From assembly GCA_947625175.1 (NCBI GenBank), contig CANQNI010000017.1, positions 1 through 14,312 on the forward strand: 14,312 bases of DNA, in the 5' to 3' direction. Below, in pieces: positions 1-6,874 of the stretch (positions are counted from its first letter, which is position 1; every line of letters begins with the position of its first letter). The stretch is from an uncultured Eubacteriaceae bacterium (GTDB taxonomy: Bacteria; Bacillota; Clostridia; Eubacteriales; Eubacteriaceae). Under the pieces are notes generated by a model, which was given only the letters and a program-made list of their open reading frames with translations, did not search any database and was not told the origin of the DNA. Both the position numbers and the translations under genes were made by a program.

Positions 1-250
1 ATAGACTAATTGGGGTAACAGCAACTCTTTTATTAACTATTGGAATACCAAAATTAGTCTCAATGAGATTGGCTTCGGATACCAGATTTCCGGCTATAGT
101 AACTATCTTATTGTAAACATTATCACAACACTTATCAATATTAGAATCAATACAATCTAACAGAGAAATCCCAAGGGTTACAGTCCGTATATCAAGATTC
201 TCATGTTCGATCATATGAAGTGCTTCAAATACATTCTTCGAAAGTGACAT
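1..250 (-). CDS. DUF711 / UPF0210 (PFL family) protein, N-terminal part, cut by window edge
   Basis: The reverse strand from 250 to 1 reads as 83 codons without a stop. It begins MSLSKNVFEALHMIEHENLD and continues with IRTVTLGISLLDC, then IPIVNKRVAVTPISL at the window edge. These are the conserved N-terminal blocks of the UPF0210/DUF711 family, named 'PFL family' for a fold resemblance to pyruvate formate-lyase; its biochemical role is not established. Full members are about 450 residues, so most of the gene lies outside the window. The ATG at 250-248 is 2 bases after the stop of the ACT-domain gene, so the two are almost certainly one operon, a pairing recurrent in Firmicutes. No clear SD precedes this ATG, which suggests translational coupling. 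Family assignment is firm from motifs; the function is unknown. Confidence 0.88.
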   Translation of the reverse strand, partial: MSLSKNVFEALHMIEHENLDIRTVTLGISLLDCIDSNIDKCCDNVYNKIVTIAGNLVSEANLIETNFGIPIVNKRVAVTPISL

Positions 251-252
251 AA

Positions 253-525
253 TTAGACATTATACATGGAATTATAAATTTCTTCCTGTTGAATTCTTAT
301 GGTAAGTTTGATTTCCTCTCCTAAGTTTTCCAAATTTCTCTTAAGCGTAGCAAATTCACAGTTTAGGTGGCTGTTATCGATTAACATAACCATTGAAAAA
401 ATATCGTTGTGAAATACAGTCTGATCTAACTCAAGAATATTGGCATTAGCTTCATATAATACTTTAGAAACATGATAAATAATACCAACCTTATCTTTTC
501 CTATGACTGTTAGGATTGCATTCAT
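253..525 (-). CDS. ACT domain-containing protein (UPF0237 family)
   Basis: This 90-residue protein is a single ACT domain. The first beta strand and turn (MNAILTVIGKDKVGIIYHVS, residues 1-20) carry the GKDKVGI signature of UPF0237. They are followed by helix 1 (KVLYEANANI) and the strand LELDQTVFHNDIFSMVMLI. Known ACT domains bind small ligands such as amino acids and often act as regulators; the ligand of this family is not known. I place the start at 525 rather than the upstream in-frame ATG at 555. AGGA (534-531) sits 5 bases before the 525 ATG, the family normally begins at this Met, and a promoter-like TATGAT overlaps the 555 ATG. The DUF711 gene follows after 2 bases, so this is probably its partner or regulator. 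Length matches the family (about 90 residues). Confidence 0.9.
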   Translation of the reverse strand: MNAILTVIGKDKVGIIYHVSKVLYEANANILELDQTVFHNDIFSMVMLIDNSHLNCEFATLKRNLENLGEEIKLTIRIQQEEIYNSMYNV

Positions 526-530
526 AATAT

Positions 531-534
531 TCCT
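531..534 (-). promoter_or_regulatory. Ribosome binding site deciding the ACT gene start
   Basis: AGGA on the minus strand ends 5 bases before the ATG at 525-523. The alternative ATG at 555 has only a GG before it. This site therefore favours the shorter, family-length protein. Confidence 0.6.
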
Positions 535-550
535 GATTAAGTTTTTTAAT

Positions 551-581
551 ATCATACCAAAAACTTAAGAAAATCAGTAAA
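551..581 (-). promoter_or_regulatory. Candidate promoter for the ACT/DUF711 pair
   Basis: On the minus strand TATGAT (556-551) matches the -10 consensus at 5 of 6 positions. TTTACT (581-576) is a 4 of 6 match to the -35 box, but the 19-base spacing is at the edge of the usual range (TTACTG one base on gives 18). Initiation near 544 would give a leader of about 20 bases ending at the AGGA site. The region is very AT-rich, so chance matches are likely and this is a weak call. Confidence 0.3.
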
Positions 582-697
582 TTTTTTAAATTCAGACCAT
601 TTTTAAATATTAATAATATGTAAATTTTTTTATTAACTCCTAAAAGTTTTATTAAAATGCGGTAAAATATTATCCGAATTTAAAATTTAACAGAATC

Positions 698-1627
698 ATG
701 GAACATATATCGGTTTTACGTGACGAATCTATTCAGGCTCTAAATATTAATCCAGAAGGTATTTATATTGATGCAACTATGGGTGGTGGTGGACATTCCG
801 AAGAAATCTGTAAAAGATTAAAAGAGAATGGTACTTTTATTGGTATTGATCAAGATGATTATGCTCAACAGGTTGCTCAGGAAAGACTTAAGGATTATCC
901 GTGTGAAAAAATTTTTGTCAGAGATAACTTTTCAAATTTAAAAGAAATTTTAAATGAATATCAAATAGATCATATAGACGGTATTTTATTTGATCTTGGT
1001 GTTTCTTCCTTTCAATTCGATGATGATTCAAGAGGTTTTTCTTATCATAACAACGGTCCACTTGATATGCGTATGGACAGAAGTCAATCTTTTTCTGCCC
1101 GGGACATTATCAACGATTATTCAAAAGAAGATTTAATTGCTATTTTTAAAGATTATGGCGAAGAAAAATTTGCTGGAAGAATAGCCAGTAAAATTATTGA
1201 AACACGTAAAGATCATCCGATAGAAACCACATTAGAACTTAGTGAATTAATTAAAAGTGCTTATCCGGCAAAATTGCGTTATAAGGGTAAACATCCTGCC
1301 CGAAAAGTTTTTCAGGCATTAAGAATTGAAGTAAACAAAGAACTTTCAATTTTACCGGACACATTTCAGGTAGCTGTTGAGTTTTTAAAACCAGGTGGAA
1401 GACTAGCTATCATTAGTTTTCATTCACTTGAAGATAGAATTGTTAAACAGTTTATAAGAAATAAAGAGAAGGAAAGTCAGGATTCATCCGGATTACCAGT
1501 TAAGACTGCAAGTAAGAGAAGGGAACTTAAGAGAGTCAACCGAAAACCAATCGTTCCGGATGAACGGGAATTAGCTCTAAATAATCGTGCACGCAGTGCC
1601 AAACTTCGTGTTGCTGAAAAATTATGA
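698..1627 (+). CDS. rsmH: 16S rRNA (cytosine(1402)-N(4))-methyltransferase RsmH (MraW)
   Basis: RsmH uses S-adenosylmethionine to methylate N4 of C1402 in the P site of 16S rRNA. The 309-residue product has the family signatures in order: HISVLRDE at the N-terminus (residues 3-10), the SAM-binding loop DATMGGGGHS (25-34), the acidic loop end GIDQD (49-53), FDLGVSS (98-104), the SRGFSY block (111-116), RIEVNKEL (209-216) and SFHSLEDRIVK (240-250). Length is normal (about 310). It is the first plus-strand gene and probably opens the dcw operon; mraZ, which usually precedes it, is absent. No convincing SD lies before the ATG, but the protein starts at the family's usual point. Its TGA overlaps the ftsL ATG by 4 bases (ATGA), a classic coupling arrangement. 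Confidence 0.97.
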   Translation: MEHISVLRDESIQALNINPEGIYIDATMGGGGHSEEICKRLKENGTFIGIDQDDYAQQVAQERLKDYPCEKIFVRDNFSNLKEILNEYQIDHIDGILFDLGVSSFQFDDDSRGFSYHNNGPLDMRMDRSQSFSARDIINDYSKEDLIAIFKDYGEEKFAGRIASKIIETRKDHPIETTLELSELIKSAYPAKLRYKGKHPARKVFQALRIEVNKELSILPDTFQVAVEFLKPGGRLAIISFHSLEDRIVKQFIRNKEKESQDSSGLPVKTASKRRELKRVNRKPIVPDERELALNNRARSAKLRVAEKL

Positions 1628-2034
1628 GTCATATCAAAACTAAGAATAAAATTAAAAAAAAGAAGGGTTTAGTTTTAAATAAAGGAATCTTGGCAATTAT
1701 TCTATTGTTTATAATTGCTCTAGCCTTATTATTTTTACACAGTTATAATGTTGCGCTGAATGAAGAAGTCAGGAGTCTCCAACAAGAGCTTGATGATGTT
1801 AACAGCGAGATTGACTCAAAAAAGGGTCAAATAATGTCTGCTGCTGATTTGCAGACAATTGAAACACAAGCACGGGCACTGGGAATGACCGAACCGAAAC
1901 CCGAACAGTATATTTATGAATCTTCTGCGCAAAAACAAACGGTAATATCTGATTCTCCTGTTGGTTTATATGATTATCTAATATTTTTCCAACAGGTTAG
2001 AAATGAGAACTTATGGCCACAAGAACTGCAGTAA
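1624..2034 (+). CDS. ftsL: Cell division protein FtsL
   Basis: This is a 136-residue bitopic membrane protein: a very basic cytoplasmic tail (residues 1-20, rich in Lys), one membrane segment (about 21-39, GILAIILLFIIALALLFLH), then a heptad-like extracellular coiled coil (about 44-72, LNEEVRSLQQELDDVNSEID). FtsL sequences are poorly conserved, so the call rests on topology plus position between rsmH and the division transpeptidase, which is the standard place. FtsL pairs with FtsB/DivIC and DivIB and helps activate FtsW with its transpeptidase at the septum. The sequence ALGMTEPKPEQYIYE (about 85-99) resembles the 'A..LGM..P' motif seen after the coiled coil in Firmicute FtsL/DivIC proteins. 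The 3' end overlaps the next gene by 22 bases. It is slightly longer than Bacillus subtilis FtsL (about 117). Confidence 0.88.
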   Translation: MSHIKTKNKIKKKKGLVLNKGILAIILLFIIALALLFLHSYNVALNEEVRSLQQELDDVNSEIDSKKGQIMSAADLQTIETQARALGMTEPKPEQYIYESSAQKQTVISDSPVGLYDYLIFFQQVRNENLWPQELQ

Positions 2035-4427
2035 TAAATCCAAAACAAAAATTAAACGGGTCAGTTAGAGGGAGAAAGAAAAAAAGAAAAACATTAGGCG
2101 TTCCGATGCGAATTCTAATAGTTTTAATTTTTTTATTTATTGGACTGGTAGCTCTGATTGGTAAACTGGTTTATTTACAAGTTTTTAGTCGATCCGACCA
2201 ATATGCTGCCCAACTGAATCAGCTCGTTGATGAAGTCCAGATTACCGCGCCCAGAGGTAATATCTATGATCGTAATATGAACGTTCTCGTTCAGGACTCC
2301 TCAGCGAAAGCTGTTAATCTGATCCCTAAGTCAGTGGAAGATCCGGAAAAAGTAGCTTCTGAACTATCTGAAAAATTAAACATTGAATACGATAAAGTTT
2401 ATGCTATTACACAACAGTTAGAAGATGATAAAGTCCAGGTATCAGATAATGTTTATGGCAAAAATACGGATTCTCTCTTGGCTACTTTAAATAATGATGA
2501 AGCTTATACTGTAGAAAATAATGCTTTTTATGTTAGACCCGATAAAGTAAAGAATGCTGAAGCTGACGCTAAAGCGATAGCGCTAGCTCTTGAATTAGAG
2601 GAAAAAGACGTTCTGGATTATATAACGTCAAAAGAAAATACAACAGTTTTAGTTAAGAATAAAGTAGATAATCAGCTAGCTGAAAAAATTAAATCTGATT
2701 TATCAACAGTTGATGAAAATGGAGAGGTGACTTCAACTAACGGGGTAGAACTCCTTGAAGATAAGATGCGTTACTATACTAATGGTAATTTCGCCAGTTA
2801 TATCTTAGGTTTTACCGGAAGTGACCATGAAGGACTCTATGGTGTTGAAAAGGCTTTTGATGAACAGTTATCTGGGACTAAAGGAATTGTTTATTATCAA
2901 AAAGACGCTAAAGGTAATGTTATTAGCTCTCAAACCAAACTGGTTCAGGAAAGTCAGAAAGGTGATGATTTAGTTCTTTCAATTGATAGTAATATCCAAT
3001 CTGCTACAGAAAAGGCTTTGGAAAAAACCGTAAATGAATGGCAGGCCAAAGAAGGAATTGCTATTGTCATGAATGTTAAGACAGGTGAGATTATTTCTAT
3101 GGCTTCTAAACCGGATTATGACCTGAATAACCCGTACGAGTTATCAGAAGAATACGAAGCTCGTCACAGTAGTGATTTGAAATCACTCGATAAAGCCGAG
3201 AAACTTGAAAAGATGTGGCAGAACCCTGCGGTCAGTTTTATCTATGAACCAGGTTCAACTTTCAAGCCTGTAACGGTTTCAATTGCCCTGGAAGAAGGGG
3301 CTATTACACCGAGTACAACTTTTAACTGTACTGGAGCGATAAATGTTGCTGGAACTGTTATTAACTGTACCGGGGTTCATGGAACGCAGTCGATACAGCA
3401 AATTCTGGAAAACTCTTGTAACCCTGGACTGGTTCAAATTATTAACGGGGTCGATCCAAACGACTTTTATAAGTACGTTTACAATTACGGCTTTGGTACA
3501 AATACCGGGGTTGAATTAACGGGAGAAGAAGAAGGTATCGTCAACCGTGTTTTTATGGACGATGGAACAATAAAGATGGTTGATTATAGTACATTCTCTT
3601 TTGGTCAGGGTATTGCTACTACACCTATTCAGATTATTACAGCTCTGAATTCAATTATTAATAATGGTTATTACGTTCAACCAACTATTTTAAAAGGTAA
3701 TGGAAAAACGAGTCCAAAACAGATAATTTCGAGTTCCACCTCAGAAACTTTAAGAAAAGAAATGCGTGGGGTACTGGAACAGAAGACTCTACTTGATTCT
3801 ACAACCGATGGCTATGTCATGGGTGGTAAAACCGGAACCGCTGAAAAGTTTGTTGATGGTAGTTATAATACAGGTAAATACGTTACCTCTTTCTTCTGTT
3901 TCTCACCAATAGATGATCCACAATATTGTGCCATGGTTATTCTGGATGAACCAAAAAACGGCGCTTCCGGGGCTGACAGTGCTGCTCCAACAGCAATTGA
4001 AATTTTAAAACAGACCTTAATCTATACCGGATCCAACCCGAATGAAGCTTCAGCTGCAGCAGTTATTATTCCAGATTTAAGCGGTAAGAATAAAGGCGAA
4101 GCAGAAACAATTCTTCAGGAACGTGGTATTAATTATCATTTTGAAGAAACGGGAGCTGGTGATATTGTTATAGCCCAAAGTATTCCTGGTTTAACTGCCT
4201 ATGACGAAAACGAAGAATTAGTCTTAACCTTAGGGAGTGTGGATCCAAACAGTAACAGGATTATTCCTGATTTTACGGGGATGACTGTCCAGGGAGTTAA
4301 TGAACTGGTTAAGCAGTTTGGAATTCATCTGGAAATTAAAGGAAGCGGTTTTGCTGTAAACCAATCAATAGCACCGGGAACTGAGGTAGAACCAGGAACC
4401 AAATTAACGGTAACCTTTGAGGAATAA
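2013..4427 (+). CDS. Division/sporulation-type penicillin-binding protein with two PASTA domains (FtsI/PbpB/SpoVD type)
   Basis: This class B transpeptidase (804 residues) crosslinks septal peptidoglycan outside the membrane. It has a basic N-terminal tail (1-33), a membrane anchor (about 33-56), and the pedestal-domain motif RGNIYDR (81-87). The penicillin-binding catalytic domain carries SxxK as STFK (Ser415 nucleophile, Lys418), SxN as SCN (468-470) and KTGT (606-609). Two C-terminal PASTA domains follow at about 685-742 and 749-804. The combination matches PbpB, Pbp2x and SpoVD; whether it serves vegetative or spore septation cannot be told here, so no symbol is given. It should pair with the SEDS polymerase FtsW encoded downstream. 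The ATG at 2013 lies inside ftsL and has only a weak SD (ATGAG). An internal ATG at 2106 (Met32) is possible, but would lose the basic tail. murE, which often follows, is missing. Confidence 0.95.
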   Translation: MATRTAVINPKQKLNGSVRGRKKKRKTLGVPMRILIVLIFLFIGLVALIGKLVYLQVFSRSDQYAAQLNQLVDEVQITAPRGNIYDRNMNVLVQDSSAKAVNLIPKSVEDPEKVASELSEKLNIEYDKVYAITQQLEDDKVQVSDNVYGKNTDSLLATLNNDEAYTVENNAFYVRPDKVKNAEADAKAIALALELEEKDVLDYITSKENTTVLVKNKVDNQLAEKIKSDLSTVDENGEVTSTNGVELLEDKMRYYTNGNFASYILGFTGSDHEGLYGVEKAFDEQLSGTKGIVYYQKDAKGNVISSQTKLVQESQKGDDLVLSIDSNIQSATEKALEKTVNEWQAKEGIAIVMNVKTGEIISMASKPDYDLNNPYELSEEYEARHSSDLKSLDKAEKLEKMWQNPAVSFIYEPGSTFKPVTVSIALEEGAITPSTTFNCTGAINVAGTVINCTGVHGTQSIQQILENSCNPGLVQIINGVDPNDFYKYVYNYGFGTNTGVELTGEEEGIVNRVFMDDGTIKMVDYSTFSFGQGIATTPIQIITALNSIINNGYYVQPTILKGNGKTSPKQIISSSTSETLRKEMRGVLEQKTLLDSTTDGYVMGGKTGTAEKFVDGSYNTGKYVTSFFCFSPIDDPQYCAMVILDEPKNGASGADSAAPTAIEILKQTLIYTGSNPNEASAAAVIIPDLSGKNKGEAETILQERGINYHFEETGAGDIVIAQSIPGLTAYDENEELVLTLGSVDPNSNRIIPDFTGMTVQGVNELVKQFGIHLEIKGSGFAVNQSIAPGTEVEPGTKLTVTFEE

Positions 4428-4463
4428 TACTAAGTAACTGGAATAATCAGATCAATCTTTCTT

Positions 4464-4472
4464 TGTTATAAT
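4464..4472 (+). promoter_or_regulatory. Extended -10 promoter upstream of murF
   Basis: TGTTATAAT is a perfect extended -10 element (TGN followed by TATAAT at 4467-4472) in the 82-base gap between the transpeptidase gene and murF. No good -35 box is seen at 17 bases (only about 3 of 6), as is common for extended -10 promoters. Initiation near 4479 would give a leader of about 30 bases carrying the AGGTG SD (4497-4501). The gap is one of only two sizeable breaks in the cluster, which supports a real internal promoter. Confidence 0.55.
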
Positions 4473-4496
4473 TAAAATGGTAAAAAGTAAGTAAAT

Positions 4497-4501
4497 AGGT
4501 G
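4497..4501 (+). promoter_or_regulatory. Ribosome binding site of murF
   Basis: AGGTG lies 8 bases before the ATG at 4510 and fits independent initiation of murF. The preceding gene ends 82 bases earlier, so coupling is not available here. Confidence 0.6.
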
Positions 4502-4509
4502 CTGAGAAT

Positions 4510-5913
4510 ATGAAAGAAATCCCAATTGATAGATTAGAAGAAGTCTTAGGTGGAAAGATCTTAAACGAGCCTACCCCGGGTGTTATTACAAAGGCTGTAA
4601 TTGACAGTCGTAAAATAAATTCAGATGAAACGTTGTTTATTCCCATCAACGGGGAACATTATGATGGTCACGATTTTATAAAAGACGCTATAGATAATGG
4701 TGCTACCGCTGTTGTAAGTGAAAAGGAACCTGAAAAAATAGGACTTTCTCTTGAAGAACTCAATAATAAAAATGTAGCTTTTATTCTAACCGGTTCTACA
4801 GTTAGAGCTATGCGGCGTTTAGCTGCTTTTAACAGGGACCGTTCAGGGATACCCATTATTGCTCTAACTGGTTCCAGCGGAAAAACAACAACAAAAGACA
4901 TGATTGCTTCAGTTTTAAGTCAGCGTTTTAATGTCCATAAAACTCAGGGTAATCTGAATAATACTTATGGGGTTCCGCAAACTATTATTGGGATTGAACC
5001 GGAACATGAAATTGGTGTTATTGAAATGGGGATGGACCGACTGGGTGAAATTGACCAGTCAATCCGTTTTGTAAAACCCCAGATAGCCATTATTACTAAT
5101 ATCGGAAAGGCTCATCTTGAAAAGCTGGGCTCAAGTACTAATATTTTAAATGCTAAAAAAGAAATATTATCAACCTTAACTAGTAATGAAACAGCTATAT
5201 TAAATGGCGATGATCCATTACTTGCTCAAATAGAACCCTATCCATTTAAAGTAATGCGTTATGGAATTCATAAACCGGGTCTTAATTTAAAAGCAACTAA
5301 TACCTATTCAGATAAAGATGGAGTTCACTTTGATGTTGGTGAGGAAACTTATCATATCAGATTGCCAGGTGAACATAATATTTATAATGCTCTTTGTGCA
5401 ATCGGGATAGCTAAACTTTATGGTTTAGATCAGGAGGAAATTCAGCGGGGTCTTGATGCTTTTGAACCTTCTGAACATCGTATGGATATTATTGAAGAAA
5501 ATGATATGAGATTTATCGATGATACCTATAACGCTAATCCTGATTCAATGAAGGCAGCCTTAAAAGCCTTGAATGCCTACAAGAAAGAATATGAAGATAC
5601 AAGGCTTATTGCTGTTTTAGGGGATATGTTCGAACTGGGGGAAGAATCCCTTAATGCTCATCTTGAAGTTGGTAGGGAAGCTGCCCGTCAGGCAGATTAC
5701 CTAATCGGTATTGGTGAACAGGCGCAGAATATTATCCGGGGTGCCATTCAGATTAGAGCTGGAATGCGTGGTCAGTATTTTAAAACCACTCAGGAAGCCA
5801 TAGATTTTCTTAAAGGTTTTCTAAGACCGCATGACGTCGTTTTGTTTAAAGCATCAAGAGGGATGCAGTTTGAGGAAATTGTTAACGAATTAATAAATGA
5901 TAGTAATGACTAA
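4510..5913 (+). CDS. murF: UDP-N-acetylmuramoyl-tripeptide--D-alanyl-D-alanine ligase MurF
   Basis: MurF is a cytoplasmic ATP-dependent ligase that adds D-Ala-D-Ala to UDP-MurNAc-tripeptide, completing the pentapeptide precursor. The 467-residue product has the three Mur ligase domains. The N-terminal UDP-binding domain includes IDSRKINSDETLFIPINGEHYDG-type sequence (about 31-53, cited in part). The central ATPase domain has the P-loop TGSSGKTTTK (120-129), NLNNTYGVP (148-156), which is typical of MurF rather than MurD/E/C, and the Mg-binding region IEMGMD (171-176). The C-terminal domain has HNIYNALCA (289-297), the EHRMD block (322-326) and DDTYNANPDSM (337-347). Length is normal (about 455-470). 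Its own promoter-like element and SD precede it. It overlaps mraY by 8 or 17 bases depending on the mraY start. Confidence 0.97.
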   Translation: MKEIPIDRLEEVLGGKILNEPTPGVITKAVIDSRKINSDETLFIPINGEHYDGHDFIKDAIDNGATAVVSEKEPEKIGLSLEELNNKNVAFILTGSTVRAMRRLAAFNRDRSGIPIIALTGSSGKTTTKDMIASVLSQRFNVHKTQGNLNNTYGVPQTIIGIEPEHEIGVIEMGMDRLGEIDQSIRFVKPQIAIITNIGKAHLEKLGSSTNILNAKKEILSTLTSNETAILNGDDPLLAQIEPYPFKVMRYGIHKPGLNLKATNTYSDKDGVHFDVGEETYHIRLPGEHNIYNALCAIGIAKLYGLDQEEIQRGLDAFEPSEHRMDIIEENDMRFIDDTYNANPDSMKAALKALNAYKKEYEDTRLIAVLGDMFELGEESLNAHLEVGREAARQADYLIGIGEQAQNIIRGAIQIRAGMRGQYFKTTQEAIDFLKGFLRPHDVVLFKASRGMQFEEIVNELINDSND

Positions 5914-6874
5914 TCTCCAATTAGCCATGTTGGCTTTGGTAATTTCATATTGTATAGTTTATCTAGGTATTCCAAAAGCTATTCCAATTATTCAACGTTT
6001 TAAACTGGGTCAGGAAATTCGGGAGGAAGGTCCAAAAAGTCATTATAAAAAAGCTGGAACTCCAACAATGGGTGGTGTAGTTATCCAGTTGGGCATTTTA
6101 GTCAGTGTTTTACTAATGGCTTTATTTATTAAAAAAATTGACTGGTTTTCCTTAATTATGGTTTTAACCTATGGAGTAATCGGTTTTATTGATGATTATA
6201 TTAAGGTTTCTCAAAAACATAATCTTGGGCTAACCGTTATCCAAAAGCTGATTTTACAGATAGTAACAGCAATTTTATTTACTATCTGGGCCTATACGCA
6301 TAGTAATATTGGATCAGTTATGATTCTTCCATTTCTAGGGGCGATAGATTTTGGGATCTTTTATATTCCAATAACCTTTATAGCTATTGTAGCAATTACC
6401 AATGCTGTTAATTTATCGGATGGATTAGATGGTTTATGCTCCGGAATTTCTTCAATTACAATGGTTTTCTTCTTAATAATTGCTTTACAGGAGAATGAAG
6501 AAATTACTGCTATCTTTGGAGCTGCGTTTATTGGAGCCTGTTTAGGATTTTTAAGATATAATTCATTTCCTGCTTCTATATTTATGGGAGATACCGGTTC
6601 AATGGGTTTAGGTGGTGGCTTAGCTGCTATTGCTATAAAAACTCATATGGAAATTTTCTTTTTAATAGCCGGGTTTATGTTTGTTCTTGAAGCACTCTCA
6701 GTTGTTATCCAGGTAGGATATTTCAAATACTCACATGGTAAAAGAGTCTTTAGAATGGCTCCCATTCACCATCATTTCGAATTGGGTGGATGGAAAGAAA
6801 CTAAAGTTGTTATTGTCTTCTGGACCTGGACAGCTATCTGTGTTTGTTTCGCATTTTTCTTATATTCCTTATAA
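5897..6874 (+). CDS. mraY: Phospho-N-acetylmuramoyl-pentapeptide-transferase MraY
   Basis: MraY is the integral membrane enzyme that transfers phospho-MurNAc-pentapeptide to undecaprenyl phosphate, giving lipid I. The 325-residue product matches the family length (B. subtilis about 324). It has many hydrophobic segments and the hallmark blocks IREEGPKSH (41-49) with GTPTMGG (54-60), Asp99-Asp100 in GFIDDYIK, NLSDGLDGL (172-180), GDTGSMGLGG (231-240) and the HHH motif in APIHHHFE (288-295), all of which contribute to the Mg and nucleotide site. Two starts are possible: ATG at 5897 (17-base overlap with murF) or ATG at 5906 (Met4, 8-base overlap). Neither has a near SD; GAGG at 5872-5875 is too far, so re-initiation after murF is likely. 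The stop shares one base with the murD ATG (TAATG). Confidence 0.97.
   Translation: MIVMTNLQLAMLALVISYCIVYLGIPKAIPIIQRFKLGQEIREEGPKSHYKKAGTPTMGGVVIQLGILVSVLLMALFIKKIDWFSLIMVLTYGVIGFIDDYIKVSQKHNLGLTVIQKLILQIVTAILFTIWAYTHSNIGSVMILPFLGAIDFGIFYIPITFIAIVAITNAVNLSDGLDGLCSGISSITMVFFLIIALQENEEITAIFGAAFIGACLGFLRYNSFPASIFMGDTGSMGLGGGLAAIAIKTHMEIFFLIAGFMFVLEALSVVIQVGYFKYSHGKRVFRMAPIHHHFELGGWKETKVVIVFWTWTAICVCFAFFLYSL

Noticed and set aside
526..555. Longer ACT protein starting at the ATG at 555
   Set aside because: It adds ten residues not typical for the family, lacks an SD and overlaps a promoter-like TATGAT; the ATG at 525 has AGGA at 5 bases.
4452..4901. Two minus-strand open frames (4452-4649 and 4668-4901)
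   Set aside because: They are antisense to the murF start region, have no recognisable domains, and murF is well supported.
6844..6873. murD starting at TTG 6844
   Set aside because: The extra residues lie wholly within mraY, have no SD, and MurD proteins begin at the MNKKILVIG strand; TAATG at 6872-6876 explains the start.
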